64,000 nt of DNA from Trujillonella endophytica. Lineage in GTDB: Bacteria; Actinomycetota; Actinomycetes; Mycobacteriales; Geodermatophilaceae. Below the pieces are notes generated by a model. The model searched no databases and had not been told where the DNA came from. It saw nothing but the letters and a program-made list of their open reading frames with translations. Each line of letters begins with the position of its first letter. The first letter of the stretch is position 1. Where the stretch lies: the NCBI RefSeq assembly GCF_019799905.1, contig NZ_JABGCI010000003.1, positions 310,001 through 374,000 on the forward strand, given 5' to 3'. Below are positions 48,359 through 57,504 of this stretch, one piece after another. The position numbers and the translations under genes are program-made.

Positions 48359-49279
48359 TCAGGTCTGGGGCGCGCCGGGCTCCGCCGCGAGCCGGGCGCG
48401 CTGCTCGGCCGGGAGCAGCTCCAGCAGCTCGCCGGGCAGGTAGGGCAGGTCGATCAGCGACAGCTTCACCCGGCTGCGCGCCGCCGACCGCGAGCCCTCG
48501 ATGCGGACCAGCTGGCCGGCCCGCGAGCGGTAGGCCACCTCCACCTCGTCCCCGGGACGGAGACGCCCGCCGAGCACGCCGTCGAACTCCAGGGCCGGGC
48601 TGCCGGCGCTGATCGACAGCCGCAGCGCCTCCGTCGGGGCGAGGAGCACCGAGCGGGAGATGCCCGACATCGGCGCCGCCGGGGTGACCAGCACGCCCTC
48701 GATGCCCGGGCTGACCACGGGGCCTCCGGCGGCGTAGTTGTAGGCCGTCGAGCCCATCGCCGTGGCGACGATGACGGCGTCGCAGCGCAGGTGCCCGTAG
48801 GGCTGGCCGCCGACCGACAGGGTGGCGCTCACCATCCCCTCCCCCGGCACCCGGGCCAGGACGGCGTCGTTGAAGGCCAGCCACTCCCAGTCCCGGTGCC
48901 GGACGACGAGGCAGCCGCGCGACTCCGTGGTCACCCGGCCCTCGGCCATCGCGGTCAGCGCCTCGCGCAGCTCCCGGCCCTCGACCTCGGCGAGGAAGCC
49001 CAGGTGGCCGAGGTTGACGCCCAGCACCGGGACCGGCCGTGCGCTGACCAGCCGCATCGCCCCGAGGATCGTGCCGTCGCCGCCCATGGCGATGATCCCG
49101 TCGCAGCTGCCGGCCAGCACCTCCTCCGGCACGGGCAGCACGCCGTCCACCCCGGCCCGGCCGACGTCGGCGGTCGTCGCCACGAGCTCCGCGTCGCCGC
49201 CGCGCGCCCAGTCGGCCACCTGGCCGACCGCCGCGGTGCAGTCGCGGGTGGGGTGCAGGACCAGCCCGATCCGGGGCAC
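48359..49279 (-). CDS. nadK: NAD kinase
   Basis: ATP- or polyphosphate-dependent kinase turning NAD into NADP, 306 residues. The GGDGTIL motif lies at about residue 66. GHLGFLAEVE, FNDAVLARV, VIVATAMGSTAYNYAAGGP and VVSPGIEGVLVTPAAP are the conserved NAD site. Full length. Start GTG, 3 nt after the upstream disulfide reductase gene stop, so an operon. Its product supplies NADP for the adjacent reductases. Confidence 0.93.
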   Translation of the reverse strand: MPRIGLVLHPTRDCTAAVGQVADWARGGDAELVATTADVGRAGVDGVLPVPEEVLAGSCDGIIAMGGDGTILGAMRLVSARPVPVLGVNLGHLGFLAEVEGRELREALTAMAEGRVTTESRGCLVVRHRDWEWLAFNDAVLARVPGEGMVSATLSVGGQPYGHLRCDAVIVATAMGSTAYNYAAGGPVVSPGIEGVLVTPAAPMSGISRSVLLAPTEALRLSISAGSPALEFDGVLGGRLRPGDEVEVAYRSRAGQLVRIEGSRSAARSRVKLSLIDLPYLPGELLELLPAEQRARLAAEPGAPQT

Positions 49280-49282
49280 GTC

Positions 49283-50728
49283 TCAGCCGCGCCAGGTCTC
49301 GAGCAGCCGCAGCCAGATCTCGCTGATCGTGGGATAGGCCGGGACGGCGTGCCAGAGCCGGGCCAGCGGCACCTCGCCGGCCACCGCGATCACCGCCGAG
49401 TGCAGCAGCTCGGCGACGTCCGGGCCGACGAAGGTGACGCCGAGGAGCACCTCCCGCTCGGTGTCGACGACCGCGATCGCCGTCCCCTCGTAGCCGTCCC
49501 GGTGGACCGAGGCGCCGGCCACGCCGCCGATCGCGTAGCGGACGACGCGGTGCGGCCGCCCGGACTCCGCTGCCTCCGCGGTGGTGAGCCCGACGCTGGC
49601 GACCTGCGGATCGGTGAACACCACCGACGGCGTCGCGGCGTGGTCGGCGGTGGCGACGAACGGCGACCAGTCCGAGGTGTCGACGTCGCGGCCCTGCGCG
49701 CGGGCGACGATCGCCGCGCCGGCCTGGCGGGCCTGGTACTTGCCCATGTGGGTGAGCAGCTTGCGGCCGTTGACGTCGCCCACGCCGTAGAGCCACGGCA
49801 CGCCGCGGACCTGCAGGGTCTCGTCGACGTCGAGGTAGCCGCCGGCCTCCAGGCCCACCGTCTCGAGGCCCACGTCGTGGGTCCGCGCGCGGCGCCCGGC
49901 GGCCACCAGCACCTGGTCGCCCCGGATCTCCTCGGCCGGCCCGTCGCCCGCGGCCACCGTGACGACGACCTCGGTGCCCTCGCGCCGCGCCGCCTGCACC
50001 GCGGTGCCCAGCCGCACGTCGACCCCGGCCGCCCGCAGCGCGGCGCCGACCGCCTCGCTCGCCTCCGGCTCCGCGCCGGCCAGCACCCGCTCGCCGCGCT
50101 CGAGCACGGTGACGGTGGAGCCCAGCGCGCTCCACGCGGTCGCCATCTCGCAGCCGACGTAGCCGCCGCCGATGACGACCAGCCGGCCGGGCACCTCCTT
50201 GGCGCTGGTGGCGTCGCGCGGCGTCCAGGGGTCGACGTCGCGCAGCCCGTCCACCGGCGGGACGGCGGCCTCCGAGCCGGTGCACATCGCGACGGCGTGG
50301 GTGGCGGTCAGCCGGGTCTCGCCGCCGTCGGCGTCGGTGACGACCACGGTCCTCTCGCCGTCCAGCCGCGCGCTGCCCCGGAGCAGGTCGATGCCGGCGC
50401 CCTGCACCCACTGCACCTGGCTCTCGTCGGACCAGTTCGAGGTGAAGGAGTCGCGCCGGGCGAGGGTCGCCGTCACGTCCTGCTCGCCCGTCACCGCCGC
50501 CGCGGCACCGGACACCCCGCGCGCCGCCGCGATCGCCTCGGTGCCGCGCAGCAGCGCCTTGCTGGGCATGCACGCCCAGTAGGAGCACTCCCCGCCGACC
50601 AGCTCCGCCTCCACGAGGACGGCGGACAGCCCGCCGCGGACGACGATGTCGGCAACGTTCTCGCCGGTCGAGCCGGCCCCCACCACGACGACGTCGTACG
50701 TCCGCTCTTCGCTGCTCACCTGCGCCAT
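49283..50728 (-). CDS. FAD-dependent pyridine nucleotide-disulfide oxidoreductase
   Basis: Flavoprotein of 481 residues in the dihydrolipoamide dehydrogenase/glutathione reductase group. The FAD loop VVVVGAGSTGENVADIV is at about 12-28. The redox disulphide is in GGECSYWACMPSKALL (CxxxxC). The NAD(P) loop is VIGGGYVGCEMATAWSALG, then YGVGDVNGRKLL and the C-terminal interface with HAVPAYPTISEIW (His-Glu region altered to HAVPAYPT). Its exact partner (lipoyl protein, thiol or quinone) is unclear. ATG start; nadK follows directly. Confidence 0.88.
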   Translation of the reverse strand: MAQVSSEERTYDVVVVGAGSTGENVADIVVRGGLSAVLVEAELVGGECSYWACMPSKALLRGTEAIAAARGVSGAAAAVTGEQDVTATLARRDSFTSNWSDESQVQWVQGAGIDLLRGSARLDGERTVVVTDADGGETRLTATHAVAMCTGSEAAVPPVDGLRDVDPWTPRDATSAKEVPGRLVVIGGGYVGCEMATAWSALGSTVTVLERGERVLAGAEPEASEAVGAALRAAGVDVRLGTAVQAARREGTEVVVTVAAGDGPAEEIRGDQVLVAAGRRARTHDVGLETVGLEAGGYLDVDETLQVRGVPWLYGVGDVNGRKLLTHMGKYQARQAGAAIVARAQGRDVDTSDWSPFVATADHAATPSVVFTDPQVASVGLTTAEAAESGRPHRVVRYAIGGVAGASVHRDGYEGTAIAVVDTEREVLLGVTFVGPDVAELLHSAVIAVAGEVPLARLWHAVPAYPTISEIWLRLLETWRG

Positions 50729-50754
50729 AGTGCTGGTGTGGTCGACTGGCCGCC

Positions 50755-51261
50755 ATGAGTGCCGACCCCGTCGACGCCACGGAGTTCGCCGCCGCGCTGC
50801 GTCAGTACGCGGCCGGGGTCGGCCTGCTGACCGTGCGGGACGGCATCGACGACGTCGGCACCACCGTCACGTCCGTGACGAGCGTCTCGGCGTCCCCGCC
50901 GCTGGTCGCCGTCGGGCTCACCGCCGCGGGCTACCCCCGGGAGGTCCTCGAGGACGTCGGCCGGTGCGCGCTGACCGTCCTCGCCGCCGGACAGGCCATC
51001 CTGGCCAGCCGGTTCTCGTCGGCGGGCCGGCCCAGCGCGCGGCACCTGCTCGAGTCGGTGCCGTGGCACCGGGCGCCGGTCAGCTCCGCGATCGTGCTCG
51101 ACGGCGGCCTGGTCGCCCTGGACTGCCGGCTGGACCGGGTCGTGGAGGCCGGCGACCACGTGCTCGCGCTGCTGGAGGTGGTCGGCGTCCCGGTGGCGGC
51201 GACGGCCGGGGACCCGTTGCTCCGCTTCCGCGGCCGCTACGTGGGCCTCCCGCCGTCCTGA
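50755..51261 (+). CDS. Flavin reductase family protein
   Basis: FMN-binding split-barrel protein of 168 residues, like the small NAD(P)H:flavin reductases of two-component monooxygenases. FAAALRQYAAGVGLLTVRDG, GTTVTSVTSVSASPPLVAVG and the FRGRYVGL end are family marks. Some members bind F420 rather than FMN, which is worth noting because fbiC is the next gene. Divergent from the disulfide reductase gene by 26 bp, so the two promoters face off. Confidence 0.85.
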   Translation: MSADPVDATEFAAALRQYAAGVGLLTVRDGIDDVGTTVTSVTSVSASPPLVAVGLTAAGYPREVLEDVGRCALTVLAAGQAILASRFSSAGRPSARHLLESVPWHRAPVSSAIVLDGGLVALDCRLDRVVEAGDHVLALLEVVGVPVAATAGDPLLRFRGRYVGLPPS

Positions 51262-51349
51262 CCCCGAGGAGACCTCCGCGCGCGAAAGTCGCCTCCGGTC
51301 GGGGCGAGGCCGCCGTCGCGTCAGGTCGCGGGGATAGCGTGCAGGGGCC

Positions 51350-53950
51350 ATGAGTTCCCCTGCCGCTCCCGACCACGCCCTGCGTCGCGCGCTCGCCCGC
51401 GCCGAGCGGGGCGTCCCGCTCGACGCCGCCGAGGCCGAGGCGCTGCTCTCGGCCCGCGGCCTGGCCGAGGGCGAGCCCCTCGACCGGCTGCTCACCGCGG
51501 CCACGCGTGTCCGCGACGCCGGGCTCGCCTCGGCGGGCCGGCCGGGGGTGGTCACCTACAGCCGCAAGGTGTTCATCCCGCTGACGCACCTGTGCCGCGA
51601 CCGCTGCCACTACTGCACGTTCGTGACCACGCCGGGCGCGCTCCGCGCGGAGGGGAAGGCGCCGTTCCTGTCCCCCGACGAGGTGCTGGACATCGCCCGT
51701 GCCGGCGCGGCGCTGGGCTGCAAGGAGGCGCTGTTCACCCTCGGCGACCGGCCCGAGGCCCGCTGGCCGGTGGCCGCCCAGTGGCTGGAGGCGCACGGGT
51801 TCGACTCGACGCTGGGCTACCTGCGGGCGATGGCGATCCGGGTGCTCGAGGAGACCGGGCTGCTCCCCCACCTCAACCCCGGGGTGCTGTCGTGGGAGGA
51901 GATCCAGCGGCTCAAGCCGGTCGCGGCGTCGATGGGGATGATGCTGGAGACGACCGCGACCCGGCTGTGGTCCCAGCCCGGGGGCCCGCACTTCGGCAGC
52001 CCGGACAAGGAGCCCGCGGTCCGGCTGCGGGTCCTGGAGGACGCCGGCCGCTCCGCCGTCCCGTTCACCACCGGCGTGCTGCTGGGGATCGGCGAGACGC
52101 CGGCCGAGCGCATCGACGCCGTCGGCGCGATCCGCGCCACGCAGCAGCGGCACGGGCACGTGCAGGAGGTGATCGTGCAGAACTTCCGCGCCAAGCCGCG
52201 CACCGCGATGGCCGCCACCGACGACCTGGAGCTGCAGGAGTACGTCGCCGCCGTCGCCGTCACCCGGCTGCTGCTGGGCCCCAAGGCCCGCGTGCAGGCG
52301 CCGCCGAACCTGTCGGACACCGCCGAGCTGGGCCTGCTGCTACGGGCGGGCGTCGACGACTGGGGCGGGGTCTCGCCGCTGACGCCGGACCACGTCAACC
52401 CCGAGCGGCCCTGGCCCAACATCGACAAGCTCGCCGAGCTCACCGCCGACGCCGGGCTGACCCTGCGCGAACGGCTCGCCGCCCAGCCGCCGTACGTGCT
52501 GGCGCCCGAGCCGTGGCTGGACCCGCGGGTGCGCCCGCACGTCACGGCGCTGGCCGGGCCGGACGGGCTCGCCGTCGAGGGCCGCATCCCGACCGGCCTG
52601 CCGTGGCAGGAGCCGGACGAGGCGTGGACCTCCACCGGCCGCACCGACCTGCACGTCGAGGTCGACACCGTCGGGCGGACCGAGGACCGGCGCAGCGACT
52701 TCGACGCCGTCTACGGCGACTGGGCCGAGCTGCGCGACCGGACGACGTCGGCCCGCGACGGGCACTCCACCGCGATCACCGCCGGCGACCCGGAGGTGCA
52801 CGCCGCGCTCGCGCACGCCGAGCGCGACCCGGCCGGGCTGTCGGACGCGGAGTACCTGGCGCTGCTGGGCGCCGACGGGCCGGACCTGGAGGCGCTGTGC
52901 GCGCTGGCGGACGCCGTCCGCCGGGAGGTCAACGGTGACGACGTCACCTACGTCGTGAACCGGAACATCAACTTCACCAACGTCTGCTACACCGGCTGCC
53001 GGTTCTGCGCCTTCGCCCAGCGGCGCACCGACGCCGACGCCTACACCCTCTCGCTGGCCGAGGTCGGCGAGCGGGTCGACCGCGCGTGGGCCGCCGGCGC
53101 GACCGAGATCTGCATGCAGGGCGGCATCCACCCCGACCTGCCCGGCACCGCCTACCTGGACCTGGCGCGAGAGGTGAAGCGCCGGCAGCCCGGCATCCAC
53201 CTGCACGCGTTCTCGCCGATGGAGATCGTCAACGGCTCCGCGCGCACCGGGCTCTCGTTCGCCGATTTCCTGACCGCGGCCAAGGAGGCGGGGCTGGACA
53301 GCGTGCCGGGGACGGCGGCGGAGATCCTCGACGACGACGTCCGCTGGGTGCTCACCAAGGGCAAGCTGCCGGCCGCGACGTGGGTGGAGATCATCTCCAC
53401 CGCGCACCGGGTGGGGATCCCGACCACCTCGACGATGATGTACGGCCACGTCGACACCCCGGCCCACTGGGTCGCGCACCTGCGCACGCTGGCCGCCATC
53501 CAGGACGAGACCGGCGGCTTCACCGAGTTCGTGCTGCTGCCCTTCGTGCACCACAACGCGCCCATCTACCTGGCCGGGGTCGCCCGCCCCGGGCCGACGG
53601 TGCGGGAGAACCGGGCGGTCCACGCCGTCGCCCGGCTGCTGCTGCACGGGCGGATCTCCAACATCCAGACCTCGTGGGTCAAGCTCGCCGAGGCCGGGAC
53701 GAAGGCGGTGCTCCAGGGCGGGGTCAACGACCTGGGCGGCACGCTCATGGAGGAGACGATCAGCCGGATGGCCGGCAGCGAGAACGGCTCGCTGAAGACC
53801 ATCGCCGAGCTGGAGGCCATCGCCGCCTCCATCGGCCGGCCGGCCCGCCAGCGCACCACCGAGTACGGCACGCCCTCTGCCGAGCGGCTCGCCACCGCCC
53901 GCTCCGACGAGGGCCGCCGCAACCTGACCCTCTCGATCACCCCCACCTGA
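51350..53950 (+). CDS. fbiC: Bifunctional FO synthase (CofG-CofH fusion)
   Basis: Makes FO, the deazaflavin core of coenzyme F420, from tyrosine and a pyrimidine diamine. Protein of 866 residues fusing two radical SAM enzymes: the CofG half with cluster motif CRDRCHYC at about residue 82 and the CofH half with CYTGCRFC at about 546. The C-terminal region has [12 protein letters not shown] and [20 protein letters not shown]. Full length. GTG is not needed: an ATG sits after AGGGGCC. The organism should therefore have F420-dependent enzymes. A hairpin ends the unit. Confidence 0.95.
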   Translation: MSSPAAPDHALRRALARAERGVPLDAAEAEALLSARGLAEGEPLDRLLTAATRVRDAGLASAGRPGVVTYSRKVFIPLTHLCRDRCHYCTFVTTPGALRAEGKAPFLSPDEVLDIARAGAALGCKEALFTLGDRPEARWPVAAQWLEAHGFDSTLGYLRAMAIRVLEETGLLPHLNPGVLSWEEIQRLKPVAASMGMMLETTATRLWSQPGGPHFGSPDKEPAVRLRVLEDAGRSAVPFTTGVLLGIGETPAERIDAVGAIRATQQRHGHVQEVIVQNFRAKPRTAMAATDDLELQEYVAAVAVTRLLLGPKARVQAPPNLSDTAELGLLLRAGVDDWGGVSPLTPDHVNPERPWPNIDKLAELTADAGLTLRERLAAQPPYVLAPEPWLDPRVRPHVTALAGPDGLAVEGRIPTGLPWQEPDEAWTSTGRTDLHVEVDTVGRTEDRRSDFDAVYGDWAELRDRTTSARDGHSTAITAGDPEVHAALAHAERDPAGLSDAEYLALLGADGPDLEALCALADAVRREVNGDDVTYVVNRNINFTNVCYTGCRFCAFAQRRTDADAYTLSLAEVGERVDRAWAAGATEICMQGGIHPDLPGTAYLDLAREVKRRQPGIHLHAFSPMEIVNGSARTGLSFADFLTAAKEAGLDSVPGTAAEILDDDVRWVLTKGKLPAATWVEIISTAHRVGIPTTSTMMYGHVDTPAHWVAHLRTLAAIQDETGGFTEFVLLPFVHHNAPIYLAGVARPGPTVRENRAVHAVARLLLHGRISNIQTSWVKLAEAGTKAVLQGGVNDLGGTLMEETISRMAGSENGSLKTIAELEAIAASIGRPARQRTTEYGTPSAERLATARSDEGRRNLTLSITPT

Positions 53951-53955
53951 GACGA

Positions 53956-54012
53956 CGAGATCTGCACTCTCGTCGCCGTCGGGGGCTGATGGCGACGAGT
54001 GTGCAGATCTCG
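53956..54012 (+). terminator. Long hairpin terminator after fbiC (family E)
   Basis: 22-bp inverted repeat (53956-53977 with 53991-54012, one mismatch), arms CGAGATCTGCAC-type, loop 13 nt, 5 nt after the fbiC stop and before the end of the convergent small gene. Likely two-way. Confidence 0.8.
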
Positions 54013-54029
54013 CGGAGGCAGGGGCGGGG

Positions 54030-54380
54030 TCAGCAGCCCGTCCAGCAGCCGGAGTCGTCGTACTCGGAGTAGTCGTAGGAGGTCACGCCGGACCCGCCGT
54101 CGAGGAGGTCGCGGATGGCGTCCTCCCGGCTCGAGTCACCGGACGAACCGACGGTGATGCCGACGACGAGGGCCACCACGGCGATCACACCGGCGACGAC
54201 GAGGGTCCACACCTGGCCGGGGCTGAGGCGCGCGCGGCGCACCGGGGCGAGGCCCTGCTGGACGGCGGCGGGCGTCGGCACGGGCGCCCACCCGGCTGCG
54301 GGCGTCGGCACCGGCGCCCAGCCTGCGGCCGGGCCGTAGGGGCCCGTGGCGTGCGGGGGCAGCGGCGAGGTGATGGTCAT
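54030..54380 (-). CDS. Small Pro-rich single-span membrane protein
   Basis: Protein of 116 residues. The cytoplasmic head has two copies of GWAPVPTPAA (an imperfect 30-nt repeat), then a membrane helix at about 58-78 (WTLVVAGVIAVVALVVGITV), then a short outer tail ending YDDSGCWTGC, whose two cysteines could form a disulphide. Strong ribosome site GGAGGAAGAGACCC. It lies 35 nt after the end of the GGDEF-EAL gene upstream and may be co-transcribed. No known family recognised. Confidence 0.7.
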   Translation of the reverse strand: MTITSPLPPHATGPYGPAAGWAPVPTPAAGWAPVPTPAAVQQGLAPVRRARLSPGQVWTLVVAGVIAVVALVVGITVGSSGDSSREDAIRDLLDGGSGVTSYDYSEYDDSGCWTGC

Positions 54381-54415
54381 GGGTCTCTTCCTCCGGACGG
54401 GTCGGGTGGGGTGGT

Positions 54416-56272
54416 TCAGCGGGAGACGAGCGGAGCCGGCGCCAGGACGGCGGCGGACTCGGGGACGACGGCCGGCTCGGCGGCCGGCTGCGGACGGCCG
54501 AACAGGTAGCCCTGCGCGTGGGAACAGGCCAGCTCCCCCAGGACGTCGCGCTGTTGCGCCGTCTCGACGCCCTCGGCGACGACCTCGAGGTGGAGGCTGC
54601 GGGCGAGCTCGATGATCGAGGCGACCAGCGTCGTCGAGCTGCCGCCGGTGTCGAGGTCCTGCACGAAGCTGCGGTCGATCTTGATGATGTCGGCGGGCAG
54701 CCGGCGCAGGTAGGAGAGGCTGGAGTAGCCGGTGCCGAAGTCGTCGATGGCGATCCGGACACCGAGCCGGCGCAGGGCCTGCAGCTGGTCGGCGACCAGG
54801 TCGACGTCCCGGACGAGCACGCCCTCGGTGACCTCCAGGGTCAGCTGGCGCGCCGGCAGCCCGGTCAGGTCCAGCACCCGCTGGACGATGGCGACGACGT
54901 CGTCGTCGGCGAGCTGCGTGGGCGAGAGGTTGACGGCCATCCCGATCGGCCGGCCGGCCTCGGCCGACCAGGCCACGGCCTGGCGAGCGGCCTGCTCGAG
55001 CACCCAGCGGCCGATCTCGACGATCAGACCGCCCTCCTCGGCCAGCGGGATGAACTCGGCCGGCGGGATCAGCCCGCGCTCGGGGTACTGCCAGCGCAGC
55101 AGCGCCTCGTAGCCGGTGGTCGAGCCGTCGGCCAGGCCGATGGTCGGCTGGTAGTGGACCCGCAGCTGGCCGCCCGCGACGGCGCCGCCGAGGTCCTCCA
55201 GCAGGCGCGCCTTCTCCTCGGCCGCCTGGGCCATGCCGTCGGCGTAGTGGACCAGCCGGTTCTTGCCCAGCGCCTTGGCCATGTACATGGCCAGGTCGGC
55301 GTTGCGCAGCAGCACGCCGGCGTCCCGCTCGCCGGCGGTGGCCGTCCCGGCGGCGCCGATGCTCACGTGCGGCACCAGCGGGCGGCCCTCGATGATCACC
55401 GGGTCGGCGAGCGCGACGAGCATGCGCTGCCCGATCGCCGTCGCCGACTTCTGACCGCCGGCGACGACGACGGCGAACTCGTCGCCGCCGATGCGGGCCA
55501 CCTGGTCGCCGGGGCGCAGGCAGCCGGAGAGCCGCCGCGCGATGCTGGTCAGGAGCACGTCGCCGGCCGCGTGGCCGCGGGAGTCGTTGACGTCCTTGAA
55601 GTCGTCCAGGTCGAGGAACAGCATGCTGACCTCGCCGGACGTGCGGGCGAGCATCCGGTCGGTGGTCTCCATGAGCAGGGTGCGGTTGGCCAGCCCGGTC
55701 AGCGGGTCGCGCAGGCCCTGCTGCTCGTTGAGCCGCCAGGCGGCCAGGTGGGCCAGGCTCGCGGCCAGCACGAAGAAGGCGTGGATGCCGGCCCAGACCC
55801 ACGGGTCCTCGTGGGCGGCGTCGTGCCCGAACACCGAGTGCGGCACCAGCGTCCCGAGGACGCCGTGGTGGGCGACCACCACGAGCAGGGCGATGCCGAA
55901 CGGTCCCCACTCCTGGTAGAGCGAGACCAGGCCGATGACGACGAAGAAGTGGAAGTGCGCCTCGGTCTGCCCCTCCATCAGGTACACGAGCAGCACGGAC
56001 GCGGTGAGCAGGCTGATCGTGGTGGCCGCCGAGCGGAGCTGCCGGCCGACACCGGGCAGCAGCGCGAACGCCAGCGGATAGGCGACCGCGGCGGCCTCGA
56101 GCGTCGCGGCCATCACCCCCTCGCCGAGGGCCAGGGCCAGGAGACCCAGTGCCACCGCCTGCACCGCGGCCACGGTCAGCACGATGCGGTGCCGGCGGTA
56201 CCAGACGTCGTCGGGCAGCACCCGCCCCTCGGGCAGGACGGCGGCGAGGCGTCCGGGCAGTGTCAGGCTCAC
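54416..56272 (-). CDS. Membrane GGDEF-EAL protein
   Basis: Cyclic-di-GMP turnover protein of 618 residues. Six or seven N-terminal helices (about 25-185, including [20 protein letters not shown]) form a MASE-like sensor. The GGDEF domain (about 195-355) has intact [10 protein letters not shown]. The EAL domain (about 365-600) has [36 protein letters not shown] and AEGVE intact, so phosphodiesterase activity is expected. It is the second such protein in the window, with a different sensor. The GTG at 56272 is the best available start, but no strong ribosome site is seen. Confidence 0.88.
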   Translation of the reverse strand: MSLTLPGRLAAVLPEGRVLPDDVWYRRHRIVLTVAAVQAVALGLLALALGEGVMAATLEAAAVAYPLAFALLPGVGRQLRSAATTISLLTASVLLVYLMEGQTEAHFHFFVVIGLVSLYQEWGPFGIALLVVVAHHGVLGTLVPHSVFGHDAAHEDPWVWAGIHAFFVLAASLAHLAAWRLNEQQGLRDPLTGLANRTLLMETTDRMLARTSGEVSMLFLDLDDFKDVNDSRGHAAGDVLLTSIARRLSGCLRPGDQVARIGGDEFAVVVAGGQKSATAIGQRMLVALADPVIIEGRPLVPHVSIGAAGTATAGERDAGVLLRNADLAMYMAKALGKNRLVHYADGMAQAAEEKARLLEDLGGAVAGGQLRVHYQPTIGLADGSTTGYEALLRWQYPERGLIPPAEFIPLAEEGGLIVEIGRWVLEQAARQAVAWSAEAGRPIGMAVNLSPTQLADDDVVAIVQRVLDLTGLPARQLTLEVTEGVLVRDVDLVADQLQALRRLGVRIAIDDFGTGYSSLSYLRRLPADIIKIDRSFVQDLDTGGSSTTLVASIIELARSLHLEVVAEGVETAQQRDVLGELACSHAQGYLFGRPQPAAEPAVVPESAAVLAPAPLVSR

Positions 56273-56368
56273 GGGATCTGCATCGGCGCGCCCCGGTCGG
56301 TCCTCCTGCGCCTGGTCGCCGGGGTCATCCGCACGGGTGAGCCGTGGGCCGCCGGGTAGGGCGCGCAG

Positions 56369-57382
56369 GTGCGCGCCATCACCTACTCCGCGAACGGCGG
56401 CCCCGAGGTCCTGCGGCTGACCGACGCTGCCACGCCCGAGCCCGCCGGAGGCGAGGTGCTCGTCCGCCTCGCCGTCGCCGGCGTCAACCCCACCGACTGG
56501 AAGGCCCGCCAGGGCACCCCGCCGGCCGGCGGCACCCAGACGCCGGGGCAGGACGGCGCGGGCACCGTCGAGGCGGTCGGCCGGGGCGTGGACCCCGCGG
56601 TGCTCGGCCAGCGGGTGTGGGTCTGGGAGGCCGCCTGGCAGCGCCCGCACGGGACGGCCGCCGAGTACACCGTCGTCCCCGCCCGGCAGGCCGTGCTGCT
56701 CGGCGCGGAGGCGCCGCTCGAGCTGGGCGCGGCGCTGGGCATCCCCTTCCTCACCGCGCACCGCTGCCTCACGCTCGGCGAGTCGGTGCCCGACCGGCTG
56801 GGCCCCGGCGCCCTGACCGGACGCACCGTGCTGGTGCAGGGCGGTGCCGGCGCGGTCGGCAACGCCGCGATCCAGCTCGCGCACTGGGCCGACGCCACGG
56901 TGATCGCCACGGTGAGCAGCCCCCGGAAGGCGCAGCTCGCCGCGGCGGCCGGCGCCTCGCACGTCGTCGACTACCGGCGGCAGGACGTGGTCACGGAGGT
57001 CCGCAAGGTCGCGCCGCGGGGCGTGGACGTCGTCGTCGAGGTCTCCGCCGCGCGCAACGCCGCCGTCGACGCCCAGGTCGTCGGGATGCACGGGGCCGTG
57101 GCGATGTACGCCGACGACGGCGGCGCCGAGGTGACCATCCCCGTCCGCGCGCAGATGGGCCCCAACGCCCGGTGGAACTTCGTGCTCGTCTACACCGAGC
57201 CGGAGCGGGCCAAGGTCCTCGGCGTCGAGGACGTGGACGCGGCGGTGCTCGACCGCGCGGTCCGCGTCGGCGAGGACGCCGGCCTGCCGCTGCACGTCTT
57301 CCCGCTGGCCGGGACCGCCGAGGCGCACCGGGCGGTCGAGGGCGGCGCGGTCGGCAAGGTCCTGATCGACGTCACCGCCTGA
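56369..57382 (+). CDS. NADPH:quinone reductase-like MDR oxidoreductase
   Basis: Zinc-free medium-chain dehydrogenase/reductase of 337 residues. The GroES-like N-terminal domain ([44 protein letters not shown]) is followed by a Rossmann domain ([20 protein letters not shown] at about 152-171). It lacks the catalytic zinc ligands. Family members reduce quinones or enones with NADPH. Start ATG. The stop codon begins a family A hairpin. Divergent from the membrane GGDEF-EAL gene by 96 nt. Confidence 0.9.
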   Translation: MRAITYSANGGPEVLRLTDAATPEPAGGEVLVRLAVAGVNPTDWKARQGTPPAGGTQTPGQDGAGTVEAVGRGVDPAVLGQRVWVWEAAWQRPHGTAAEYTVVPARQAVLLGAEAPLELGAALGIPFLTAHRCLTLGESVPDRLGPGALTGRTVLVQGGAGAVGNAAIQLAHWADATVIATVSSPRKAQLAAAAGASHVVDYRRQDVVTEVRKVAPRGVDVVVEVSAARNAAVDAQVVGMHGAVAMYADDGGAEVTIPVRAQMGPNARWNFVLVYTEPERAKVLGVEDVDAAVLDRAVRVGEDAGLPLHVFPLAGTAEAHRAVEGGAVGKVLIDVTA

Positions 57383-57437
57383 GGAAGGACCCGTCCCCCT
57401 CACCCCTCGCGAGCTCGGGGCGAGCCTCTGGCCGTCC
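57380..57437 (+). repeat. Stop-codon-fused hairpin element, family A copy 4
   Basis: Plus-strand element starting at the stop of the quinone reductase gene: TGAGGAAGGACCCGTCC, CCTCGCGAGCTCGGGGCG and GAGCCTCTGGCCGTCCG. Core shared with 22149-22204 and 29583-29641. Probable terminator. Confidence 0.75.
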
Positions 57438-57440
57438 GTC

Positions 57441-57504
57441 GAGGCATGGGAAGCGACACGCAGGTTCTACAGGGCCACGACGTGTGTACCGCTTCCTGTG
57501 CCTA
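57441..57504 (-). repeat. Hairpin repeat family D copy 2
   Basis: GAGGCATGGGAAGCGACACG pairs with the right arm that reads CGTGTGTACCGCTTCCTG and ends GTGCC just before the TAG stop (CTA, 57502-57504) of the minus-strand membrane gene. Same core (GGCATGGGAAGCGA) as 21190-21259. Likely terminator of that gene, placed back to back with family A copy 4. Confidence 0.72.

Noticed and set aside
51350..53950. Two genes cofG and cofH
   Set aside because: One uninterrupted frame joins both radical SAM halves, as in other actinobacterial FbiC.
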